Source: DATDGX01 sp036521875
GTDB lineage: Bacteria; Desulfobacterota; Binatia; Binatales; Binataceae
Direction: 5' to 3'
Assembly: GCA_036521875.1 (NCBI GenBank)
Contig: DATDGX010000147.1
Location: 1-64,000, forward strand
Length of the DNA: 64,000 nucleotides
Positions 51,734 to 60,220 of the stretch are shown in pieces. The notes under the pieces are model-generated. The model searched no databases. It was given only the letters and a program-made list of their open reading frames with translations, and was not told the DNA's origin. Both the position numbers and the translations under genes were made by a program. Within the stretch, counting starts at the first letter, position 1. Each line of letters begins with the position of its first letter.

Positions 51734-52537
51734 ATGAACGATCTGCCGCATGCGATAGTCGAGCGCCACGGCCATATCATGACAGTGACGATGAACCGGC
51801 CCGAGGCGCGCAACGCCTTGTCCCGCGAGATGATGGACCTCATGTCGAAGGCGTGGGACGAGGTGAATTCGAATCCGGAAATCCGAGTGTGCATCCTGAC
51901 CGGCGCCGGCGGCGCCTTCTCCTCGGGCGCGGACTTGAAGGCGATGACGCGCCAGCATCCCGGCGACTCATTCCGCGAGAGCGAGCGGAGCGGCGGGGCG
52001 AACCTGGCCGTGATCAAGCCGCTGCTTAAGGGCTTCCGGCTGACCAAGCCGCTGATCGCCGCAGTCGAGGGCGCGGCGATCGCGGGAGGCACCGAAATTC
52101 TGCAAGGCACCGACATCCGCGTCGCCGGCGAGAGCGCGAAGTTCGGCGTGTCAGAGGTGCGATGGAGCCTGTTTCCGCTCGGCGGTTCGACGGTGCGCCT
52201 GCGCCGGCAGATTCCCTACACGGTCGCGGCGGACATCCTCCTGACTGGCCGGCATCTGACGGCTGCGGAGGCCAAAGCGGTCGGCCTCATCGGCCACATC
52301 GTGCCGGACGGACAGGCGCTGGCGAAGGCGCACGAGATCGCCGAGATGATCGCGAGCAACGGGCCGATCGCGGTCCAGGCCATCCTGCGCTCACTGCGCG
52401 AGACCGAGTGTCTGCCGGAGGACGAAGCGATGAGCGTCGAGGCCAAAATCGGGATGCAGGTTTTTTTGAGCGAGGACGCAAAAGAGGGACCGCGCGCGTT
52501 CATGGAAAAACGCAAACCCCAATTCAAAGGACGCTGA
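51734..52537 (+). CDS. enoyl-CoA hydratase/isomerase family protein
   Basis: A 267-residue crotonase-fold protein. The oxyanion-hole blocks are LTGAGGAFSSGADLKAM and AAIAGGTEILQGTDIRVA; glutamates in GGTEILQ and FGVSEVRWSLFPLGG sit where the two catalytic acids of hydratases lie, so hydratase activity is likely. AGGAG precedes the ATG. It is divergent from the P450 operon and shares the promoter with two KstR-like sites, so it should be controlled with it. Confidence 0.94.
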   Translation: MNDLPHAIVERHGHIMTVTMNRPEARNALSREMMDLMSKAWDEVNSNPEIRVCILTGAGGAFSSGADLKAMTRQHPGDSFRESERSGGANLAVIKPLLKGFRLTKPLIAAVEGAAIAGGTEILQGTDIRVAGESAKFGVSEVRWSLFPLGGSTVRLRRQIPYTVAADILLTGRHLTAAEAKAVGLIGHIVPDGQALAKAHEIAEMIASNGPIAVQAILRSLRETECLPEDEAMSVEAKIGMQVFLSEDAKEGPRAFMEKRKPQFKGR

Positions 52538-52570
52538 GTCCACCGCGTCCCCCAGCTCGCGACTCGAGTC

Positions 52571-53455
52571 TCAAAGCTTCGCTGCTGGCTCCAGCCAGGT
52601 GCGCGCCACTTCGCCGAGCCGCTTGCCGATGTCTTCGACGGTTCCCGGAAAGCCGGTGTTAACGATCACGATCTCGTCCACGCCCGCATCGCGATAGCGG
52701 CTGAGGTCGCCGGGCGTCACCGGTTTGAAGCTCGGCGAAATTACTATTTCGATGTCCGAGCGCTTGCGGCCGTTGGCCCGCAGCAACTCCTCGAGCTTGC
52801 GAATTTTGGCCGCTGCTTCGTCAGGCGTGAGATTGAATCCGAACCATCCGTTGCCGTAAGCGGCCACGCGGCGCAGCGCGGGCCCGCTCTCGCCGCCGAA
52901 AAATACCGGCAGGTCCGCGCCGCGCAGCGGCTTGGGATAGCAGCGAACACCGTCGAACTTCACGAACTCGCCTTGATACGAGCTGACCGGATCGCCCCAC
53001 AGGCGCCGCATCGCCTCGATACATTCGCGCGTGCGCTCCCCGCGCCGTTCCCACGGAATGCCGAGCGCCGTGAATTCCTCTTCCAGCCATCCGATCCCGA
53101 CGCCCAGGGTGAAGCGGCCGTTGCTGAGGAAGTCCAGCGTCGCTACGACCTTCGCCAGCACAACAGGGTGATGCTCCGGCACCAGGCAGATTCCGGTCGC
53201 GAGGCGAATCTTCTCGGTCGCCGACGCCATCGTGCACAAGCTGAGGAACGGATCGGGAATCGGAGCGTCGGCGGGCGCCGGCAGCACGCCGTCTTCGGTG
53301 TAGGGATACCGCGACGCGTATTTGTCGACCAGCACGACGTGTTCTGGCACCCACAGAGTCGAGAACCCGAGCCGCTCGGCGATGGCCGCGAACGACTTCA
53401 TCAGCGTCATGACATTCTCTCGTCCCGAGACCATCGCGAAAAGTCCAATTTTCAC
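52571..53455 (-). CDS. LLM class F420-dependent oxidoreductase
   Basis: A 294-residue luciferase-like protein of the F420-dependent subgroup: FSTLWVPEHVVLVDKYASRY, DPFLSLCTMASATEKIRLAT, ILVPEHH-like GICLVPEHHPVVLAK, TLGVGIGWLEEEFTALGI and RGERTRECIEAMRRLW. F420 use is inferred from the subgroup pattern; cofactor genes are not in the window. It is convergent with the enoyl-CoA hydratase and may belong to the same lipid-degrading locus. Confidence 0.9.
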   Translation of the reverse strand: MKIGLFAMVSGRENVMTLMKSFAAIAERLGFSTLWVPEHVVLVDKYASRYPYTEDGVLPAPADAPIPDPFLSLCTMASATEKIRLATGICLVPEHHPVVLAKVVATLDFLSNGRFTLGVGIGWLEEEFTALGIPWERRGERTRECIEAMRRLWGDPVSSYQGEFVKFDGVRCYPKPLRGADLPVFFGGESGPALRRVAAYGNGWFGFNLTPDEAAAKIRKLEELLRANGRKRSDIEIVISPSFKPVTPGDLSRYRDAGVDEIVIVNTGFPGTVEDIGKRLGEVARTWLEPAAKL

Positions 53456-53593
53456 GTTTCGACGCTCCTTGTGCGGGCTGGCAAGTTCCGGGTTTGGTGC
53501 GGTCGACGATTACTACGTTCGCGCGCCGCGCACCAACCGCTCGATTCGCGCGCGAGGAGCAAAGCCGCGCCGGCGCTCGCGCTCGCGTCGCGC

Positions 53594-53935
53594 TTACGGT
53601 CGCGAGTTCCCCAATCCGAGCGCCGCGCGCAGCTTCGGCTTGAGCAGATGCACCAGCTTCGCCTCCCAGCAGACGTAGTTGTCCGGGATGTCGAGGACCA
53701 GCACTTTCTCGGCGTGCGACGCGCCGAAGCTATCGCGAATGAAGCGCCGATGCGCCTCTTCCATGACGCAAATCACGTCAGCCTCTTCGACCAGCTCCAG
53801 ACTGACGCGGTTCTTCGCCCACGGCTCCGTGCCCGCCGAGGTGACCCACCAGGGCGCGCACATTTCCGCGAGCACCATCGCGGCGGTCGGGCTGCGATCG
53901 AGGTTTCCGGTGCAGACCATCAGTACCTTCTTCAT
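53594..53935 (-). CDS. small phosphotyrosine phosphatase-like protein (COG4551 type)
   Basis: A 113-residue protein with the P-loop CTGNLDRS (Cys8, Arg14) that matches C-x5-R-S of low-molecular-weight phosphatases, followed by VTSAGTEPW. ADVICVMEEAHRRFI resembles the segment after the P-loop in LMW-PTP, and VLDIPDNY gives the general-acid Asp region. It is shorter than the usual 150 residues, as in COG4551. Acts on phosphotyrosine or phosphoarginine; substrate unknown. Confidence 0.85.
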   Translation of the reverse strand: MKKVLMVCTGNLDRSPTAAMVLAEMCAPWWVTSAGTEPWAKNRVSLELVEEADVICVMEEAHRRFIRDSFGASHAEKVLVLDIPDNYVCWEAKLVHLLKPKLRAALGLGNSRP

Positions 53936-54058
53936 GGCGATTGGAATCCTAGCAGATGAAACGCCGGTTGACGCCGACGCCCGGGGCCGCTACGAAGACC
54001 GCATCGATCCGCTGCCCTGTGCTCTCTCCGCGAGCACCACCCTGGAGGCGCGCCGCTT

Positions 54059-54490
54059 ATGGCAACCGACGACGACTTTGTGATCATCAGTCCCGCTATC
54101 GGCATCACCGCCCGCATTCTATTCACGCTGATTTTTTTTCTCTCCGGAGTCGGCCACTTTGCCCAGATGCAGAACTTCATCGACCTGATGCCGGCCGCGA
54201 TTCCGTTCCGCGCCTTCTGGGTGATCAGCTCCGGCCTCGTCGAGCTGGCCGGCGCGGTGATGATCCTCTTCAACTATCGCCCGCGCCTCGGCGGATGGCT
54301 GATCGTGCTATTCCTGGTGCCGGTCACGATCGTCGTTCATGGCACCGGGATGTTCGCCCTCAGCCCGCTGATGCGCGCGGTCAATACCTCGATGTTTTTG
54401 AAAGGGCTCGCGATGATCGCGTGCGCGCTCTTCATCACCCAATTCGGCGTTTCGGTGCCGCGCCTGAAAGTCAGCGCCGCCGCGCGGTAA
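54059..54490 (+). CDS. DoxX family membrane protein
   Basis: A 143-residue four-helix membrane protein of the DoxX/DoxD group: ARILFTLIFFLSGVGHFAQM, FWVISSGLVELAGAVMILF, WLIVLFLVPVTIVVHGTGMF and MFLKGLAMIACALFITQFGV. The GxxH at the end of helix 1 is conserved. Family members are associated with thiosulfate oxidation or redox homeostasis. A second DoxX gene lies at 56204. Confidence 0.88.
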   Translation: MATDDDFVIISPAIGITARILFTLIFFLSGVGHFAQMQNFIDLMPAAIPFRAFWVISSGLVELAGAVMILFNYRPRLGGWLIVLFLVPVTIVVHGTGMFALSPLMRAVNTSMFLKGLAMIACALFITQFGVSVPRLKVSAAAR

Positions 54491-54554
54491 CGATGTGGCA
54501 GGCCTCGACGCTCCAGATCGAGCGCGGTGAAGTAGTGGCGTTCGCGGCGGCGAG

Positions 54555-55190
54555 CTAGGCAGTGGGGAAACACGGCAGCGCGTGTGTCACGGCGTAATTG
54601 TACTGTCGCCCGGCCCAGTTGAAGGTTCCGACCGTTTTGCCGAAATTGAGGTCCATAGAAGTGTTGCGATCTTTCTCGGCCTCGGATTCGGACTGCGCGG
54701 GCGCGTACGCGATGTAGTTGAAGTATTCGTCGGAGAGCGCGCTGCTCAGCGGAGGCGTGAAATTCATCTGCAGGAAATTAACCGCTGGACGCCAGCCGCC
54801 GGCAGCGGTTTCCGTGTCGGTGAACGCGATCCATTGCGCTTCATCGGTGGTCCCGCCCAGGCGCATCTCGCGATACTCGAAGGAGCCGGCGTTGCTCATG
54901 CGCACTTCGATCACGCCGGGAACTTCCTGCTGAAGCTGGTCGCAGACGCCCTGTTCACCTACGTCCATGCTTTGCTGATCGTCGGGCGCATGCTTCCCTT
55001 TCATCATCCCGGTCACGCCCGACGCCGCGTACACCGCGCCGGAGCCGACATCCTCCGCGGCCCCAAGTGCGATCGGCGCGAGTTGCGCCGCCATCATCCA
55101 GCATCCGCACGTGCCGGCGGCGATCACCGCGATCAGCACGATGCACATGCGGGAAATATTTCGCGTCAGGCGACTGATACGAATCCCCAT
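54555..55190 (-). CDS. exported protein of unknown function
   Basis: A 211-residue protein. N-terminal segment RLTRNISRMCIVLIAVIAAG is a signal, with a possible lipobox Cys at 28 or 30 (AGTCGC). The mature part has an alanine/glycine patch (GAAEDVGSGAVYAASGVTGM) and a beta-rich end (SFEYREMRLGGTTDEAQWIA, SALSDEYFNYIAYAP, GRQYNYAVTHALP). No family recognised; the envelope localisation is the only supported statement. Single gene, convergent with DoxX. Confidence 0.65.
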   Translation of the reverse strand: MGIRISRLTRNISRMCIVLIAVIAAGTCGCWMMAAQLAPIALGAAEDVGSGAVYAASGVTGMMKGKHAPDDQQSMDVGEQGVCDQLQQEVPGVIEVRMSNAGSFEYREMRLGGTTDEAQWIAFTDTETAAGGWRPAVNFLQMNFTPPLSSALSDEYFNYIAYAPAQSESEAEKDRNTSMDLNFGKTVGTFNWAGRQYNYAVTHALPCFPTA

Positions 55191-55450
55191 TTCGGGCGCA
55201 TTTAGTATGCTCCGCGGCGGAACACCGTGCCAGCGGCGCTTGCGAGCCGTCCGGGTCCTGAAAAAGGAAGCGGACCGATGACTCAGCGCGCGACGACGAG
55301 CCTGCTGCGAAACACGTAACCGCGCCGAAACAATTCGCCTTAGCCCCCTCTCGTGCTAGAGCCACTCAAGTTTGCTATTGCTGATGGACCCTACTGTCGC
55401 GCGCGATGAAGTCGCTGCGCGCAGGAATCGAGTCGAGGACAAGGACATAG

Positions 55451-56014
55451 ATGGGCCCGATCGGAAAAGGCATTTTTCTAACCAAGGGTGTCGGCAGGCA
55501 TCGCGAGAAGCTCACCTCCTTCGAGCTCGCGCTCCGCGACGCGCGGATCGCCGAGTTCAACCTGGTGCGAGTCAGCTCGATATTTCCCCCGGGCTGCAAA
55601 GTCGTTTCCATTCAGGACGGCCTCAAGACTCTGAGTCCCGGCCAGATCGTTTACGCCGTGATGTACGACAACTCTACCAATGAACCGCATCGGCTGGTGG
55701 CCGCCTCAGTTGGCCTCGCGATTCCGGCTGAGAAAGATCAGTACGGCTATCTCTCGGAGCACAAGAGCTTCGGGCAGACCGACGAGCGCGCCGGCGACTA
55801 TGCCGAGGATCTCGCCGCAACCATGCTCGCCACCTCGCTGGGCGTCGACTTCGATCCCAACACCAGTTACGACGAACGCAAGGACATCTGGAAGCTGTCC
55901 GACAAGATCGTGCAGACCCGCAACATTACGCAGTCGGCAATCGGCGATCGCGACGGCCTGTGGACTACGGTGGTGACCGCGGCGGTATTTGTGGATCTGT
56001 CCGGTGAAAAGTGA
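55451..56014 (+). CDS. pyruvoyl-dependent arginine decarboxylase
   Basis: A 187-residue proenzyme of the PvlArgDC family, which makes agmatine from arginine. The conserved opening KGVGRHREKLTSFELALRDA is followed by EFNLVRVSSIFPPGCK; self-cleavage between Ser42 and Ser43 would turn Ser43 into the pyruvoyl group. KDIWKLSDKI and the C-terminal TTVVTAAVFV also fit. The rest of a polyamine pathway is not in the window. Start at 55451 with AAGGA upstream. Confidence 0.93.
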   Translation: MGPIGKGIFLTKGVGRHREKLTSFELALRDARIAEFNLVRVSSIFPPGCKVVSIQDGLKTLSPGQIVYAVMYDNSTNEPHRLVAASVGLAIPAEKDQYGYLSEHKSFGQTDERAGDYAEDLAATMLATSLGVDFDPNTSYDERKDIWKLSDKIVQTRNITQSAIGDRDGLWTTVVTAAVFVDLSGEK

Positions 56015-56203
56015 AAAATGACAAGTAGCTATAGCTCTCGACCATCATGAGCGGCGCTCGATAAGTTCTTCCCCAGCCCATAGTCGATACGCCACGCCCG
56101 CGGGCATCGCTGGCACACCACGCAAATTGAATCCCCCGCATGCTCCTACCGCGAGTATGGAGTTTTGCTGCGCAACGAGTATGTTCTGAGCGGGAGGGAA
56201 AAC

Positions 56204-56581
56204 ATGAAGGTTGCAACAACTATCGTTCGCCTGCTGCTCGGCTTGGTCTTCCTGGTCATGGGACTGAACGGCTTCCTCCACTTCATTCCGAATATGGCGA
56301 TGCCGGCGCCGGCAGTCTCGTTCTTCGGCGGGCTCGCCGCCACTGGCTACATGATTCCGTTGATCTTCGCCACCCAGACCATCGGCGCCGTACTTCTGCT
56401 GCTCGGCGTTTTCGTGCCGCTGGCGCTGGCGTTACTGGCGCCCGTGATCGTGAACATTTTCGTCTTCCACCTGTACCTTGCGCCCGGCGGACTCCCGATC
56501 GCGAGTGTCGTGGCGCTCTTTGAGCTTTTTCTCGTATGGGCGCATCGCGCCGCATTCGCCCCGATGCTGCGTGCGAGATAG
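56204..56581 (+). CDS. DoxX-like membrane protein
   Basis: A 125-residue protein with four helices: TIVRLLLGLVFLVMGLNGFL, YMIPLIFATQTIGAVLLLLG, FVPLALALLAPVIVNIFVFH and SVVALFELFLVWAHRAAF. Start at 56204 with GGGAGGG eight bases upstream; the longer frame has none. The gene is followed after 12 bases by the PCMT-like gene, which begins with GTG, so the two may be coupled. Confidence 0.86.
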   Translation: MKVATTIVRLLLGLVFLVMGLNGFLHFIPNMAMPAPAVSFFGGLAATGYMIPLIFATQTIGAVLLLLGVFVPLALALLAPVIVNIFVFHLYLAPGGLPIASVVALFELFLVWAHRAAFAPMLRAR

Positions 56582-56593
56582 TCATCGCGTTCC

Positions 56594-57469
56594 GTGAGTG
56601 ACTTGATCGCAGCACGTCGGCGTTACGCAGACTTAGTCGGCAAGAGAGCCGCGTTGCGCTCCACGCGATTGATTCAGGCCCTCGCCGAAGTTCCGCGCGA
56701 AAACTATCTCGGTCCCGGGCCTTGGAAAATTCATCGGCCTCCGAACATCTGGGAGTACGAGGCTACGCCCGACGACGACCCTGCCCATATATGTGACGAC
56801 GTGTTGGTGGCGTTGGACGCGACTCAGCACATCAACAACGGCATGCCGAGCGGTCTCGCCGGCTGGATAGATGCGCTCGATTTGCAAGAGGGCGAACATG
56901 TCGCGCACGCGGGCTGTGGAACTGGCTATTACACGGCCATCATGGCGTACCTCGTCGGCGCGAGCGGCCGCGTCATCGCCATCGAGCTCGACCGGGAGTT
57001 GGCGGCGCGTGCGCGCGCCAACTTGCGGCATCTTCCGTATGTGGAAGTGGTAGCCGGTGATGCCAGTATCTACGACGCCGGCAAGGCCGATTGCATTCTG
57101 ATCAACGCCGGCGCGACGCACCCATTGCCGTTATGGCTCGATAGTCTCGAGCCGCAGGGCAGGCTCGTGTTTCCTCTGATTCGTTGGCCGGAGGGAAGCA
57201 AGTTCGGCTCGGGAGTTGCCGGGATGGGAGTGATGATGCGCGTTCAACGACTGGACGCGGGCTACCGGGCTGGATTGGTGTCGCCGGTCGGCATTTTTCC
57301 CTGCACGGGCGCACTTGATACCGAAGCCGATCGACTGCTCGCTGACACTTTCGCGCGCGGCGGACTGGCAGACGTGCGTTCGCTTCGCCGCGACGCTCAC
57401 GATGCCGACCCGTTGTGCCTGCTACATGGTCGCGGCTACTGCTTCTCGAAACGCTCGCCGCGCGCCTAG
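56594..57469 (+). CDS. protein-L-isoaspartate O-methyltransferase-like protein
   Basis: A 291-residue methyltransferase of the PCMT fold. The typical LIQALAEVPRENYLGPGPW opening and INNGMPSGLAGWIDALDLQE are followed by motif I EHVAHAGCGTGYYTAIMAYL and VIAIELDRELAARARANL, then motif II DASIYDAGKADCILINAGAT. It is longer than PCMT enzymes by an 85-residue tail, so substrate may differ. The start is GTG at 56594 without a clear site; an ATG start is not available nearby. Confidence 0.85.
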   Translation: MSDLIAARRRYADLVGKRAALRSTRLIQALAEVPRENYLGPGPWKIHRPPNIWEYEATPDDDPAHICDDVLVALDATQHINNGMPSGLAGWIDALDLQEGEHVAHAGCGTGYYTAIMAYLVGASGRVIAIELDRELAARARANLRHLPYVEVVAGDASIYDAGKADCILINAGATHPLPLWLDSLEPQGRLVFPLIRWPEGSKFGSGVAGMGVMMRVQRLDAGYRAGLVSPVGIFPCTGALDTEADRLLADTFARGGLADVRSLRRDAHDADPLCLLHGRGYCFSKRSPRA

Positions 57470-58353
57470 CGATGCGAGGGTTTTAGCGGCTTGCTCAGAG
57501 TTTCGTAGATTTTATCTTCAAAGTAATTGCGGCCCTCAGCCGGCGTCGGATGATGGCGCTTCACCGCATCGGCAATCGCCGGCTCGACGGCCGCCGCGTC
57601 CACGACGACCACATCAGATTGCCTGGCGAGGAACGGCGAGCCGAGGTTCGCATCGAAGCGGATCGCGTATCTGCGCGCGCCCTCGCTTCCCGGCTCGACG
57701 TCAAAATTTTCGTTGTCGTCGGCCAGCCCGTTGAACCACGCGAGAAACGTGTTGTCCTCGAGGCCATACAGGCAATTGTACGCGAGCCCGATGAACTGCA
57801 CCTTAAGTTGGTAGCGACTGCCGCCATCACTGCAGTTCTGGTCGGCCCTCGCCGCCACCGGTTGGCTGAGCAGCCGGACGATCACCTTGCGCCAAATCAC
57901 TTTCCCCGTCGCGTCGCGCTTGACGATCATCGGGGCGGCTATCCGGCAAGTCCACTGGTTGTCCTCGTGATGGAACAACTCTTCGACGCTGATTACCGAA
58001 CCATCGGAGAAGCCGATACGCCCCTTGCCCGCGAACGTCCCAAGGTTGCGCGAGGAGCTTGCGTCCGCGTTGTAAATCGACTGGAACTCGCTATGAGTGG
58101 ACTGGCGGCGCGTGCCGCTGAAAAATCCTTCCAGCCAGAACTCCTCGCCCTCGCTCCTCTGGGTGGGCTGCAGAACGGAATACACGATCATAACGTCGTC
58201 CGCGGGGGCCGCGAAGAACCGGACGATTCCCGGCACTTCCCGCCCCCACACGTCGGGATACGGCGGATGGAGTCCCTCCGCGGCCAGCGCCGGAATCGCC
58301 GCGAGCGCGAGCACGAGCACCATCGCAACGATAATTCGAGATTTTCGCCGCAT
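57466..58353 (-). CDS. exported protein of unknown function
   Basis: A 295-residue protein from ATG 58353, with AAAGGGAG nine bases before. Signal peptide (RIIVAMVLVLALAAIPALAA). The mature part has beta-rich segments with two Cys pairs (WTCRIAAPMI, NCSDGGSRYQLKVQ, YNCLYGLEDNTFLAWFNGL). No family recognised; C-terminal 4 bases overlap the methyltransferase end in the convergent orientation. Periplasmic function unknown. Confidence 0.65.
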   Translation of the reverse strand: MRRKSRIIVAMVLVLALAAIPALAAEGLHPPYPDVWGREVPGIVRFFAAPADDVMIVYSVLQPTQRSEGEEFWLEGFFSGTRRQSTHSEFQSIYNADASSSRNLGTFAGKGRIGFSDGSVISVEELFHHEDNQWTCRIAAPMIVKRDATGKVIWRKVIVRLLSQPVAARADQNCSDGGSRYQLKVQFIGLAYNCLYGLEDNTFLAWFNGLADDNENFDVEPGSEGARRYAIRFDANLGSPFLARQSDVVVVDAAAVEPAIADAVKRHHPTPAEGRNYFEDKIYETLSKPLKPSHR

Positions 58354-58525
58354 GCCGTGAAAGCTCCCTTTCACTGACTATTCCGTCGCGACAAACATTT
58401 CTGTTTTCTAAGTGAATTACCAATTTGATAAAGTGCGGGAAAAGCTGATCGATGCGGGTTTGGATGGGAGTGCGATAGTGCGGAGCGGAGCGCGGCGACC
58501 AATAGACCTAATGGAGAACCAGACC

Positions 58526-59413
58526 ATGGAAACTCCCCAGGAATACTACCAAGGCCACGGGCTGATGTCCGCGACGGGCGCGAACGCGGCGGAGTTGCAG
58601 GCGCTGCCTGATGATATCGCGAAGCTCTGCGAGATCGTGCAGGGTCTGATTATTCATCGCGACATCGCGCCATTCGCGTATGGCGTTACTCTTTCCGAGG
58701 AGCGCCGCGACGACGCGCACCTCCGTCCGATGGCGGAAATGCTGGCGCGAATTTACTTGCACGATCCGCGGCCTCTGACCGCCGACCGCGCGCCGGAAAA
58801 GAAATTTGCCGGCGTATGCCGTCACTTCTCGCTGATGCTCGCCTCGATCCTGCGCCAACACGGCGTTCCGGCGCGCGCGCGATGCGGCTTCGGTGCCTAC
58901 TTCACTCCCGGCAAGTTCGAAGACCATTGGGTGTGCGAGTATTGGAACGCCGAACGGTCACGATGGATGATGGTCGACGCGCAACTCGACGCCACGCAGC
59001 GGAGACTTTTCAAACCCGACTTCGATTCCCTGGATGTACCTCGCAACCGGTTCATCATCGCCGGCGATGCGTGGCAGATGTGCCGCTCCGGCCGCGCCGA
59101 CCCCGGCAAGTTTGGGCTCACGCACGTCGGGTTTAGCGGATTGTGGTTCATCGCTGGCAACGTGCTGCGCGATCTGGCCGCGCTCAATCGAGCGGAGATG
59201 CTGCCGTGGGACGTGTGGGGATTGATGGCAGGCAGCGACGCCGAGTTGAAGGACGACGTAAAGGCCATACTCGACAAGGTCGCGGCGCTGACGCTCGAAG
59301 ACGACGCCGCGTTCCCGAAAGTCCGAACCACCTACCAGAACGACGATCGCCTTCGCGTCCCAGCCTTGGTTTTCAACGCACTCCGCAACGCGCCAGAGAA
59401 GGTCTCGGCATGA
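58526..59413 (+). CDS. transglutaminase-like domain protein
   Basis: A 295-residue protein with a transglutaminase-like (papain-fold) core at about residues 90-155. The triad is visible: Cys98 in GVCRHFSLMLASIL, His134 in FEDHWVCEYW, and an Asp near 151 in MMVDAQLD. The start at 58526 is chosen for its GGAG; 58511 is the alternative. Such proteins may be proteases, amidases or peptide-processing enzymes; there is no peptide-synthesis neighbour to choose between them. Confidence 0.86.
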   Translation: METPQEYYQGHGLMSATGANAAELQALPDDIAKLCEIVQGLIIHRDIAPFAYGVTLSEERRDDAHLRPMAEMLARIYLHDPRPLTADRAPEKKFAGVCRHFSLMLASILRQHGVPARARCGFGAYFTPGKFEDHWVCEYWNAERSRWMMVDAQLDATQRRLFKPDFDSLDVPRNRFIIAGDAWQMCRSGRADPGKFGLTHVGFSGLWFIAGNVLRDLAALNRAEMLPWDVWGLMAGSDAELKDDVKAILDKVAALTLEDDAAFPKVRTTYQNDDRLRVPALVFNALRNAPEKVSA

Positions 59414-59542
59414 ACGAATGAAATCAAATCTCGGCGGGCAATGCGGCTCGGCAACCAACAGCGCGAGGCGCGCGTCTTAGCCAACAGGAAGCGGACGAAA
59501 AAAACCAGTGTGGGTTTCGCCTCTGGATCTTCTCTTCTCAGG

Positions 59543-60109
59543 ATGATGTTACTATCGCGATGGTCAGCGGTTCGGCACGTATCGTCTTTGCGATCGTCGA
59601 TACCAACATCAACTGACTATTCGAGTACTCGGGAGACCGCCACGTTCATTCTCATTCGTGCGATCACCTACGCCACCCTCTTTGTCGGCTTCCTGCTGGT
59701 GTTCTTGCCGGCCCGCGTTCTCTCGTGGTACGGGATCGTTCGGCCCGGCAGCATCGGCGCCGCGCAAGTCGCCGGCGTGGTGGTTGGCGCGAGCGGGGCC
59801 GTTCTGGCGCTGTGGTGCATCGGCACCCTCATTGTGATCGGCCGCGGAACGCCGGCGCCCTTCGACCCGCCGCGGCGCCTGGTCGAGGTCGGCCCGTATC
59901 GGATGGTCCGCAACCCGATGTACCTCGGTGCGGGCCTCGCCTTGGCCGGGGCGGCCCTGTTCTACGAGTCCTGGGGACTCCTTGGATACTGCGCCGCCTT
60001 CGTGCTCGTTACCCACCTGTTCGTGGTGATGTACGAGGAACCTACCCTGCGCGCGACCTTTGGCGCCCCCTACGAGCGTTATTGCGAGCGCGTCCGGCGC
60101 TGGCGGTAA
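59543..60109 (+). CDS. isoprenylcysteine carboxyl methyltransferase family protein
   Basis: About 188 residues, of which the last 150 are recognisable: two helices (TYATLFVGFLLVFLPARVL, VAGVVVGASGAVLALWCIGT), then the family signature LVEVGPYRMVRNPMYLGAGL, another hydrophobic hairpin, and the cofactor segment EEPTLRATFGAPYERYCERV. Start uncertain; the region before FILIRAITYA is not membrane-like, so the true start may be nearer 59640 at a rare codon. Probably an O- or S-methyltransferase for membrane lipids or small molecules. Confidence 0.82.
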   Translation: MMLLSRWSAVRHVSSLRSSIPTSTDYSSTRETATFILIRAITYATLFVGFLLVFLPARVLSWYGIVRPGSIGAAQVAGVVVGASGAVLALWCIGTLIVIGRGTPAPFDPPRRLVEVGPYRMVRNPMYLGAGLALAGAALFYESWGLLGYCAAFVLVTHLFVVMYEEPTLRATFGAPYERYCERVRRWR

Positions 60110-60220
60110 AGTTCTGCAAGTGGATTCGCTCGCCGCGCGCGGCTATAACGCCTCTTGGCAGCGTCACTCGTCACGGCGAACGCCAGCTCGCAACGCCTAA
60201 TCGGCTTCATCGAGGACAGC

